This document shows, piece after piece, positions 34,852 through 45,700 of a DNA stretch of 64,000 nt. A program made the translations under genes and the position numbers. The DNA is taken from positions 1,102,401-1,166,400 of the forward strand of contig JAVGVS010000057.1 of the NCBI GenBank assembly GCA_032718565.1, given 5' to 3'. Source of the stretch: Distichodus sexfasciatus. Taxonomy: Eukaryota > Chordata > Actinopteri > Characiformes > Distichodontidae. How positions within the stretch are numbered: position 1 is the first letter of the stretch; every line of letters starts with the position of its first letter. Below the pieces are notes generated by a model. That model did no database searches and was not told where the DNA came from. It saw only the letters and a program-made list of their open reading frames with translations.

Positions 34852-34985
34852 AGTTGATAGTGTAACAGTTAGGGTGATCGGAAGGTCGCCAGTTCAAATC
34901 CCGGACCAGTTAAAGTATCACTAAGGTGCTCATGAGCAAGGTACCATCCCCAAGCACTGCTCCTTCATGGATGGGTCCTATTATG
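34852..34985 (+). repeat. SINE (GGTACC family), 3'-truncated
   Basis: GGGGCAGTTGATAGTGTAAC head, CAGTTCAAATCCCGGACC B-box region, ending after TTCATGGATGGGTCC. Confidence 0.7.
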
Positions 34986-35125
34986 AGCATTGGGCCTCAT
35001 TCAGCAAGCGTTCCTAAGAAGAAATTCATCATTAAAACCCACTTACGCAGTCTTCACAAAGATTCTACCCTTCATCAATGTTTTCTTATCTGAGATTTGT
35101 TCTTAGGTAAGAATAGAATCTACAA
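34985..35125. repeat. GGGCCTCATTC-type dispersed repeat
   Basis: Starts GGGCCTCATTCAGCAAGCG with TTCTTAGG/TTCCTAAG motifs. Similar starts occur at about 31798, 41748 and 46252, so it is a dispersed element, probably a DNA-transposon derivative of unknown family. Confidence 0.4.
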
Positions 35126-35267
35126 ACAGCAATGAACATGCAGCAAGGTTTATTGTATTTGTGGAAAACATTGCCTTATTGTGTTTTCTCAATTCTACAA
35201 TTGTATAGTATTCTTGTATTTAAACATCTTAACATTCTTAAGAACAAATTTTTAAAAAATCTTTATG

Positions 35268-35508
35268 AAAGTGAAAGTGAGCGATTATTTGTCATTGTGA
35301 ACACACCACAGCACAGCACACAGTGCAGCAACAAAATGTGACCTCTGCATTCGAGCCATCAGTGAAGGAGAAGTAGACAGCTGACATGGGAAGCAGTACT
35401 TGCTAACCCTAACCCTAACCCTAGTACCTCTGTGTCACCTTTACTGGCCCGGGATTCGAACGGGCGACCTTCTGAATGCCCTAAGCGTTACATTACCATC
35501 TGCCCCAG
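35268..35508 (-). repeat. SINE (GGTACC family) containing telomere-like units
   Basis: Reversed family copy (GTGAAAGTGAGCGATTATTT to GGCCCGGGATTCGAACGGGC). Where the family has the TACCTTGCTCATGAG region it instead carries three CCCTAA units at about 35403-35421. Confidence 0.7.
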
Positions 35509-36135
35509 GGAACATTGTTGAAATTACTGTATAGTCAAATCTTGGTTGAACACATTTTATTGCATAAACAACAAAAGGATGAGACCTATATTGAGTACCA
35601 CAGGATAAAATTGGTCACCCAACAACACAAGCATATTGCAGCCAATTCATCAAATCAGCTCCCTACACCAAACTCTCCAGTGGGCCTTGGATGTGTTAAG
35701 CAATTTGAATGACAAAGGACTCTAACATGCCTGCATTTGACATCTCTGCCCATTTCCGAAGCGTAGAAAGAGATGGAGCATGCCAGGTCGTCTCAGAGGA
35801 CTGTGTCCAAATAAAAGACGCCATAATGAAAGCAAGGAGGAGAGAGAAACAGTGGTGTTCCGACAACAATTAACAATGCTGGCGCAGAGACTAACTGAAT
35901 AAGGCAGACGAATGTTAAACACACACATAGGGAATAAAACACACACAACACACCATGGAGTCAGAGCTGAGTGGACACTCATAACACAACCAGAAGGAAG
36001 TCACATTTAGGCGCATATTTTATCCAAAGCACTGACTTCTTTGGCCATTTTTGTCTTGATGTTTTCAACAGTGGTGCAAATAAGCCAATGTTGTCTCTTT
36101 GTGCATTGTATACAGAACATTTTGTCATTATATTA

Positions 36136-36640
36136 AAGGTCCCATATTATAATTTTTTTTATCAAGTTAAAACAGATCTATGAGCTCCACTAAACATGTC
36201 TCTAAAGTAGTTTGCTGAAAATACCTCTCAGATTAGGCATTTTCACCTGCTTTTTACTCCTCTATTTCAGTCCCTTTCAGAACAGGCTGTTTCTCATTAG
36301 TATTCCTAAATGCAAATGAGCCGCTGCTGACCACACACGTCACCACTCCAGAACTGGGGTGTAGACAGCACGATGAGAGTTTACCTTATGTGAAAATAAT
36401 CGACATGGCTGCTGCTAACAGACCATCCACACAGCCGTACATGTTCAACACAACAATCCGCCGGTAGACTTCTTCAATGCGGTTCCTATGCTAGCACTTG
36501 TAAGAAAACATGGCGGATCAGAAACGCTAGCAGTTCTAGCTGGTGGGCGGAGCTTCTCAGAGAAGAGGGTTTTCAATTGTTATTCAAATGTCCCCTACTG
36601 TGTAGATGTAGAGGAGAAATCTAAACGGCTTGTTTAAGCA
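36136..36640. mobile_element. Partial DNA transposon with TTAA-adjacent end
   Basis: Begins TTAAAGGTCCCATATTATA, a terminus repeated across teleost genomes, and includes TGGTGGGCGGAGCTTCTCAG. The opposite end was not found, so it is truncated. Class unknown. Confidence 0.4.
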
Positions 36641-36901
36641 CACAATTTCTGACATTCGTAAATTAATACTAACACAATTTGCCATTTTTCATCAAACTGA
36701 CAGTGTGTGCAGAGGCAGTACAGATATATTTTCATAATATGCGAGCTTTAAAACAGAATTGTGCCAGAGCTGTGGATAAAGTCTTAAAAGGATTTAAAGA
36801 CTTTAAAATATTTCCTAACTTTGATATCCAGCTTGAAACTACATTTATTGCATCTAAGATACAAAAATGCTAATTTTTGGGGTTTAAAGAACATACTGAC
36901 A

Positions 36902-37434
36902 TACACTACCAGTCAAAAAATTCAATTCAATGTTTTTTCATTACTGTTTACATTGTAGATTCTCACTGAAGGCATCAAAACTATGAATGAACTGTGTGAA
37001 GGCTATATGACCCAGAAGGAGAGTGATGGATTGCTGCACCAGATGGCCTGGCCTCCACGGTCACCTGACCAAACCCAGTCGAGATGGTTTGGGATGAGAT
37101 GGACCGCAGAGTGAAGACAAAAGGGCCAACAAGTGCTCAGCATCTCTGAGAACTCCTTCAAGACTGTTGGAAAACCATTTCAGGTGACTACCTCATGAAG
37201 CTCATTGAGAGAATCCCAGAGTGTGCAAAGCAGTGATCAAAGCAAAGGGTGGTTATTTTCAAGAATCTAAGATATAAAACATGTTTTGGGTTATTTCACA
37301 CTTTTTGTTTACTACATAATTCCACATGTGTTCATTCATAGTGCCTTCAGTTAGAATATACAATGCAAATAGTCATGATAATAAAGAATAAAACATTGAA
37401 TGGGAAGGTGTCCAAATTTTGGACTGGTAGTGTA
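36902..37434 (+). mobile_element. Tc1/mariner deletion derivative with both ends
   Basis: The left end TACACTACCAGTCAAAA and right end TTTGGACTGGTAGTGTA are inverted, with TA at both borders. The 533-bp body joins the 5' end directly to the last part of a frameshifted transposase (GAGATGGTTTGGGATGAGAT). Non-autonomous. Confidence 0.85.
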
Positions 37435-38925
37435 TATTGTAGGACGAATGTACATTTTCGCATGGTGGAGCAGTCATATGTTATGTAAATCGCCTTCATC
37501 TACTGTATACTTGGCTTAAGTACAATATGAATTTGTTTTTTTTCTCTCTAACGAAGTATCCACATCCTTGCATTCTCAAGAATATGTATCTATGTTGAGA
37601 TAATAACTGAGATTAAAATTTGGAACTGATTGTTCTTTCCTGTGACAGAAACCTCTATTTCTTTCTTCTTCCCTGTCATTCCACTGACTATTTTAATGTC
37701 TCACTTTGTCTCACGTTTTTACACTTCCTCCAGCTGCTGCTGTGTGAAGTGTTATATACAGCAGAGTATCAAGCTTTAAATAGAACTCCGCTATAATTAG
37801 AAAGAGCATGTTTTAGGCCTACAGTGATGGAAAAATCTCCAGTCAAAGTGTCAGTTTACAAATCTTTTCATTCCTCATATTAGCACTCCACTGACAAACA
37901 TGAACCTTGTTTGCATTCAGCTTATGTCCATATTTCACACCCTGCTGATGACCAATACAACTTTCGAGATGGTTTACAGTGGTCAATTTGTGATTACTGT
38001 GAATATGGTTTGTCTCAAGCCAGTTGTAACTACAGCTTTAGTACAGCTACAAACGGGTTAAAAGTGGGTTCAAGAAAGACAAGCTTCTGAACTTCTGTAT
38101 TTTTGAGTTATCTGGTGTGTGCCCAGAAAAGTCTTTCAAAGTTCAATGTACTTTCACATTTTTTTAGGTTTAATTTGAATAAATAAATCAATAAATATTC
38201 AATATCTTCCAATTCATTTCTGCATTCACCAGGCCAAATTAAATGGCTCAACTCTTCTCTCTCATCTCCTCCAAAAACCCTGAAAATACAAACCGCTCAA
38301 ATAGAAAGATGTCAAAAAGTCTCTGCGAGAGTCAAATAAAAACTTGGGATGCTCTCTGCCGCTGTTTATCCTGGCGTGTGATTGCCGAGTCAAGGCTGAG
38401 CCTGGAAATGAAGGGATTAGTTGATAGAGCTTCTGCCCTGGTGCAGAGCCAGGAAACGAGCTTCACAATAGGGAATCTCTTTGAACAAAACTGTTAATTA
38501 TGCCATTCAGCTAAGTGAAATGTAATTGCACATTTCAATGGTCCCTTTCAGTGGAACATGATGCCGGATGAAAACCAGCGCTGGTTCGTGGTGTGTAATC
38601 TGGTGCGCACAGGCCGAGATGTTTGGAGAAAGTAACACTAATTTACGGCGTGTGAGAGTTATAACGCCGCGTAATTTGGATGCATGGAGTCAAACGCGCC
38701 AAACAGCATCGGTTACAACTAAAGAGATTTAAATAGAGATAAGGCATGGGCCATATTTAATATTTTGAACATAAGTAAATAAAAAGAATAATTAGATTCT
38801 TATTTAATTTAATTATATTATTCACTTACATAATATAATATAAATGTATATATACCATAATATTCATTGTTATTTCAATGATGTAGATGTTATATCTGAG
38901 ACATTTATAATTAATGTTAATACTT
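37435..38925. other. Intergenic, no gene recognised
   Basis: Ordinary AT-rich sequence. An 84-codon ORF at 38243-38497 has no recognisable similarity and no context to support it. Confidence 0.4.
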
Positions 38926-38927
38926 AT

Positions 38928-39275
38928 GGGGCAGTTCAAAGTGTAACGGTTAAAGAGTTGGACCCGTGATCGGAGAGTCACTGGTTCAAATCCCACACTG
39001 GTAAAGGTACCACTGAGGTACTCATGAGCAGGTACCGTCCCCAAGCACTGCTGCCCACTGCTCATCCATGGATGGGTCAAATTCAGAGGTCACATTTGGT
39101 TGTGGTGCACTGCATGCTTTGCTGGGTTCACAATAACAGTGCAAACCGTGCTTAGTGAACGAGTGGGCATTTTTGCTTCTGGACGCTACCTTGCTCATGA
39201 GTACGTCAGTACTACCTTTACTGGTCCAAGACTTGAACCGGCAGCAACTCTCTAACACAGCAACACTGCCCCTAC
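38928..39275. repeat. Two SINE copies (GGTACC family) facing each other
   Basis: A plus copy (38928-39150: GGGGCAGTTCAAAGTGTAAC to CACAATAACAG) is followed by a reversed fragment (39175-39275: TACCTTGCTCATGAGTACG, GACTTGAACCGGCAGC). Confidence 0.7.
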
Positions 39276-39279
39276 GCTA

Positions 39280-41355
39280 CTGAATGTGATATAAACTGTG
39301 GCATACCTTGAAACCGGTAACCAGCCCATGCCTAATAGAAACCAAACTTGGTGTCTAATCCAGTTCAGATCTCTCATAAAACAGAGGAAACCCTGTAATG
39401 TGATGTGCCCGCTGTCATCATTAGCAGTCCTTTTTGATTTGACCGGTGCTGACTTAAGGTCAGCTAGACGGGTCCCGGCCAACAAACTGGAGTCCCAGCC
39501 TGTTGAGATGAATGCCAAATTTTCCACTCATTCCGGAAGGCTCCAGATGGGGTGGTGTCAACCTGATCAGAGGTCGAACAATGACAGCTCAGTCAGCATC
39601 ATGCAGACGCTTATGTGAGAAATTCATAAATCTGCCTTTGGGTAAAGGAGGAAAGTGTGAGTAATGCTGATTGGAGGCGGTTTAAGATCCAGGAATCTAA
39701 TTTGTCAGTTATTTTTGGTGTGAAAATGTGGATATGGCATAATTAAATTTATTTAAAAAACAAATCATTAAGCTGACTACTATCTTTGTATTAAAACAAG
39801 CTGTCTGTTGCTTTATAGTCTCCCTCTCTCTTTCTCTCCCCTTCTCAAAAATAGGCTGATTTAACACCTCTGCTCTTCTCAATGTGACGGTGTGACGAAG
39901 TCCCAGCTGTGCCATTTACAGTCTTTGGCCCAGAGTCCCCGAGGTGCGGCGCCCACCTTCTGGGTGTGTGTGTTTGTGTGGTGTGTGTGTGTGCAACTGC
40001 ACATATGTGCAGAGGGGCTGGAGGTGACTGCGATGTCCTGCGTGTGTGCTCCGTCACGCTGACTGCCCAAGAGATAACAAAAGGACATATTGCGCCAGTC
40101 CAAACACACTTCTGTGTATTTCACATGAGAGTAAGATATTAGGTAGTTGGGTCTCAGAACTGGGAAATCCTTTTTTCCAACATTACATTATCAAATTTCA
40201 CAAACATGAACATAAACCAAAATAGTGAACTTAAAATGTGTTTTGAAAGTGTGACCCAATGAGTAGTTTCTGGCCAATCGTAGTAAAAGTAGGCAGAGTG
40301 AGTTGGTATATGTAGGAAATCCTTCAGTAAGCATTTAGTCAGTAAAGAGGGTGGAAGGATGCTAAAAAGAGTAAAAAATCTACATTCAGGACAAAAAAAT
40401 AGCACCAAACCACCCAGGCCCCCCAAAAGTTGCCCCTCTTGCTTGTTGACAACTGACACTTGATAGGTAGACAAAATAATCGAAAATGTAAAAATTCAAT
40501 TTTAGTCACTCAATTGTGTTATTTGAAATGTCTGTACTATTATTTAAAAAGTTATAAAATAATAAGAAAACCAAACTTAATAAAAGTGCCCAAACCTTTA
40601 ACTGACAATGTGTAAACAAAGTGCATCCATTGCATTAAGATTTGAAACAATCCGTTAAATAAAATAAAATCAGTTTAATTTAATGTCAAACAGAAAAGGT
40701 TGCACTTCAAACTCCATGTGTTCTGTGCTTATTATCTTATTAATTAATATATGAAATACTAATTTCATACTAAAATTGTACTCACAACTGAAAAACCTGG
40801 ATATAGAGGTCAAGAAATTGCATTATTTTTGCTTTTATACTGTGCAATAGCAAAAACAATAATTGGAAGTAAACAAAGCATCACTTAGGCCTCCTGAGAC
40901 ATCACACTCACATATCACAGAATTGTGTGCTGATCCACAAAACCCCCCTGCAACACTTTTGGGGTTGTGAGACTCATTTAGTCAAAGCGGTACATCTCTT
41001 CTGAACCGCGCTCTGAGGTAAAGGTCTCGTCATTAAGCTTAATCTTGATACACGGCTGGATTCCAGAGCAATCAAATAACACTTTAATCAGCTAAGCTGA
41101 CGAGAGCAGGTTTATGCATGCAAAGTCTGGTTGGCTTCGCCCCATTTGTTTCGTAAACCCAAACGGGTGGCGGGTTGCCAGGCGCGATGGAGGGATGAGA
41201 GCGAGGAATGGACATGTTTGGCAGATGTAGTGGTCAGCGTGTCACACGGTGAGCCAGACACTGATCAGCTGGGCGAAGAGAAAACAGGCCATCTTTCATC
41301 ACAAACATGACAATCCCAAAACGGTTTGTCCCCCCTGAGAGATAGAGAGTGCTGA
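39280..41355. other. Intergenic, no gene recognised
   Basis: No supported exon. A (TG)n-rich patch lies at 39965-40000. Nothing else notable. Confidence 0.4.
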
Positions 41356-41359
41356 GGGA

Positions 41360-41655
41360 AGCCCTGATTCTGTGTGTGTGAGTGTGTGTCTGTGTTTAGG
41401 TGTTTGTGAGTACTTGCCTGCTCCCCTAAAACAATGATTTGTCCATTTTTATGGCTTTGTGGGGAGATTTTGCATGTGAAGACCAGTTCCCACAATGAAA
41501 ATGATTTCATAGACAACCGAAAAGAGGTACATGATTTACTTTTGGTTAGTCAGGCTAAGGTTAGGGTTAGGTAAATAAATATTTACATATGGCTATAACG
41601 GGAGTCAATGGAAGGAGCCCATAAAAATTGTAATACAGATAGTAATACGAGAGTG
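41360..41655 (+). repeat. TG-bounded dispersed repeat with telomere-like core
   Basis: Ordered motifs as at 1690: (TG)n, GTGGGGAGATTTTGCATG, AAAAGAGGTACATGATT, AAGGTTAGGGTTAGG, GGGAGTCAATGGAAGGA. Confidence 0.6.
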
Positions 41656-41924
41656 TGTGTGAGCAGAGAAGAGTTTATGCTGTAAAAATTAAAGAAAGAG
41701 GACCAAAAAGGCTGTTTATTAAATTTAGAAGGTCAAAGTAACTTGGGCCTCATTCGTCAATATCTTCCTTTTTTTTCTTAAGAAAAGTTTGCCAGAATCA
41801 TGTTCCCAAATTGTTTGCAAGTTCATACTTATAATGGTGAATGTTTACATTTAAATTGTATACACACTACAAGTTTAATATCCTAGAGTTTCCTCTATAT
41901 CGATCGGCATTTCATCTATGAAGC

Positions 41925-42215
41925 AACAGTGAGCAGGTTTTTGGCAGCGCCCGGGAAGCACTGCTTGGGGACGGTACCTAACGGTCGTAACTACCTCAGT
42001 GGTACCTTTACCGGTCCGGGACGTGAACCAGCGACCTTCAGATCACGCAGTCAAATCCCAAGATGGCCTCTGCATTTTTTGACCCTTCCAGGAAGGAGCA
42101 GTGGGCAGCGCAAAGGAAGCAGTGCTTGGGGATGGTCCCTTGCTCATGAGTACCTCAGTGGTACCTTTACCGGTCCGTGACTTGAACCAGCGTCAGGGCC
42201 AACTCCCAAAAGGTC
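41925..42215 (-). repeat. Two SINE fragments (GGTACC family) in tandem, reversed
   Basis: First fragment 41935-42050, second 42060-42200. Both end in a tRNA-like head with GAACCAGCGACCTTC or GAACCAGCGTC. They lie about 450 bp upstream of phb2. Confidence 0.7.
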
Positions 42216-42585
42216 GCACTCAATTTCTGGTCGAGGTCGGGAATAAAATGCCATGTGATACTTTTATGTGATCTGATATGAGTGGAAGTGATGTAAGGGA
42301 AACTTGTGATTAACACCCCTAGTGTGTGTGATGAGTGACAGTGAAGATTAGAAAGAGTCAGTAAACACAGAGTCGATGTTACACTGCCCTCTCTTGGAAA
42401 GTGCAGCGTCATTCTTTCCAGCAAAATGAATAAAATGTCCTGTTTTAGAAGTATTTTTTATATGAATATGAACTGGAGAGTTGTGGTGAACATGCAGATG
42501 AGAGCACAGAGGAAAAAGTCAAATTTATTTTCTTCACACCACGTTGGTTACGGCGCTTGGCGTTCCCGCTGTAGTCCGTGAACCT

Positions 42586-42687
42586 GCGCCATTTTGGCAC
42601 TACAACTCCCGTGGTGCATTGTACAAGAACAGGAAGTAGTTCCCCGCGACCTTGGGTTGTCACGTTAGGAGCCGCAGAAGAGGCAGC
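42586..42687 (+). promoter_or_regulatory. phb2 core promoter with YY1, ZNF143 and ETS-type sites
   Basis: Just upstream of the phb2 start codon are GCGCCATTTTGG (42586-42597, reversed YY1 site), ACTACAACTCCC followed by TGCATTG (42599-42621, a ZNF143/Staf-type site) and CAGGAAGT (42630-42637, ETS). There is no TATA box. This set is typical of housekeeping mitochondrial genes. The start of transcription is not visible but probably lies within this stretch. Confidence 0.6.
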
Positions 42688-42708
42688 ATGGCGAATAAAG
42701 ACCCTGGA
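42688..42708 (+). CDS. phb2: phb2 exon 1 (coding part)
   Basis: ATG in good context (GCAGCATGG) and seven codons MANKDPG, then donor GTGAGT in phase 0. Confidence 0.9.
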
Positions 42709-45700
42709 GTGAGTTACAAAAACGTTTTATATACTGTAGAATAACACAATGTTTTCACACACACCGGCGAAACTCTGGCGGATGATGTTTCGGGTTCATC
42801 AGTTTGTCGTGTGGTTTGAATAGTGTGGAATGTTGGGTAGTTTTTGCCTGTGTCTGTCTAGCGAACCTTCACATGACTTTTTAATACGACGCTTTATTAC
42901 GTAAAAAAATAAATAACATTGCTATATAAAATGTATGTGTGATAAATACTACTAATGCTACTACTACTACTACTACTACTATTAATTGTAATAATAATAT
43001 ACAAATAGATCGGCAGACATTTCTTGAGAAAATGTGTGAGTTCTGTGCGTTGAAAAAGGTCGAAAGGGATGAAGTGGTGTAAAAGGAGTGACAGAGAGGC
43101 AAAAATTGTGGGTGAAAAAAGATAAACAACAGGAATTAAGTTGATTAAAATGTTAAAAAAAACAAAACAAAACCATTTTTACAATGTTGCAACAGCTTAA
43201 CATTGGCCCATTGAAGAAAAATCTAAAGAAAGCCGAAAAAGGAGGGGATATAGAGGTGTAGTGGGATGAAAAGATTAAAAGGTCCGTATAATGTCACTTT
43301 ACCTCTTAAGATTTTAAAAGACAGAACAAAAAGACACAAAAAGAACACTAATGCCTTAATGAGTTGATCATTTTTAATGCCATGAACCGTGTTTCTACTA
43401 AAGAAACTGAAAAATTTAAGTGCCAAAAAGTGGATGGTAAGGACATTCAATAGTATTTGTCACGTACATTGTTTCAGTGCGACCTGATTTGTTCCTAAAC
43501 TGTTCAACAGAAATGAGCAGATTAAGTAACGAATGTATATGTCCTATAATAGACATTTATAGCAGTAACTTGAGGTATATTATGGGTGAACTATGTAAAA
43601 GGAGAACGAGGTTATGTTGCACAGCAGTCACAGTAACAGGAATGTCTATTTGGCTGTTTTACATGAAATCTCTATTATATTAGCCCCATTACATCCATAG
43701 TGAAGAATAAATCTTTGTGTTTTCTCTTTATGAAGAATTAATGTAGGAGTCTGTGTTTTTTTGGTCAAAAGATTCAGGCTTGTTCTTTTGAGATTAATCG
43801 GCAGCTAGTGTTAAGCCAAATTCGCAGTCACTCCAATCTGAAATGTGAGTTAAAACATTTTCCATTGTTACATTTCCCTGTATGATTTGGGATTCAATAT
43901 TCTTTATTCGTCGCATACGTAGTTATATGAAATGTAACGTGTCGTTCCTATCACACACAGTTTAAATAGAAATAGAAATTAACACGTGCTATGACCGTTC
44001 AGTACTTAGATAAAGTGTGGAGAGTGTCTCTGGACAGATTCACTCCTTGCTTGTTTTTTTTGTTTCTGAATGAGTTGAAACTTTCCTCCTCTTCCCAATC
44101 AGGGTTTTCTACAGCAGCTGCGGCAGATCGCAGGCCGGATGTCTTCCGGTCCTCGCGGCGTAGGTATGGGCGCCAAACTGCTGATCGGGGCAGGAGCACT
44201 GGCATACGGGGTCAAAGAGGCGACCTACACAGGTAAAAAAAAATATATATATATCCCAAAGGAGCAGTGGTGGTGTTAGGGTCCTGCACTTCTTTTGAAA
44301 CACCTCAACTGTCATCTAGATTGTCCTTGTTCTGTCTGACTTTATAGAAAGTAATGCAAATGTGGCATAACTTATTTTACAGCTGTCCATAGTAGAGATT
44401 TTTCAGGGCCAGTGTTGATACCGATTATTGCTAGTTAATGGGGCCGATAACCAATATTTGGAACTGTTATGCGAAAAAAAGGAAATCTCTGTCAAAATGT
44501 TGAATTTTACAGTCACTAAGCTCGGCTGAAACTCTTCTCTCTCCTCTTCTCCTTCTCGGAGCTTCACACTGCACTCGTGTGAGTGTGGTGTGAGTAACAA
44601 TAAGGCTTCAGTGTTAATGGGCCACTACTTGTTGGGGCGAGACATTAAATGAAGCAGCGAGACGAGAGCAAATGGCACAGAGAGAAGAGACGCCAGTGGA
44701 GCCACAGTAGCGCAACTTGTAATTACTTGTTATCGGTGATGATCAAAATTAAACACAGATAGTGATAATCGGCAAAATGCCTAATATCTGATCGGCTGAT
44801 AATCATTTTTCCCCATTTAACCTCCAACCACCAGCAAATTTCTCGTATGTGAGAATGTACTTCTCGATAAACTTAATTCTGATTCCGAGTAAGAAACGTT
44901 TGAATTACGTTCACATTTAATGAGCTCTTCCTATATAACTCATTGTGACTAATTAAATGTGTGTGTATGTGTGTGTGTCTTCAGTGGAAGGAGGACAGAG
45001 AGCCATCATCTTTAACAGAATCGGAGGCATGCAGATGGACACTGTGCAGGCCGAGGGGCTGCATTTCAGGTTTCAAGTTCTTCGACAAATTGAATTTTCT
45101 ACACTTAACCAAGTGTTTGGATGATTACTACTTTGTGACCTAAGAGTCTGTTAATTTTCAGGTTTTCTTTGGCATGTTGTTTTAGTGTCACAGTTTTGTG
45201 CTGTGTGATAAATGAGTTGACCTTGAACCAAGCACTCTAGCCTTTATACTAACTAACTTTAAAGGAGCTATATGTAAGACTGGTACTGCAGTCAGATTCA
45301 AAATACTGTAGCGCGTTGTTTCCCCTACCACTCCTCCCCAGACTCGAGGTTCCCAGATAGGTTGGCGGATCCTGATATTTGGCCAATCTAGAGTCTGTTA
45401 CGTTTCAAATTGCTATAAATAGCATGCTAATGCTTCGACTGTTACAACACCGTCTCAGTGTAATACGATGCTGAAGTTAGCCGTCACAAGTCACCATTTT
45501 TGTTTCTCAAGCAATTCAGTCGTTTTAATGACCCGCCTGCACATGGGCCTCAATCTGTGATCGAACATGAATAACGTTATTCAACTCTTAAAAATATTTG
45601 AAATATTCATCCCTACGTCTACTGGTGATACAAGTTAGCCAACCTTGGCTAAATATAATACTGTCCAGTAGACAATTCGCCACTTCGGCATCTGTCTTCA

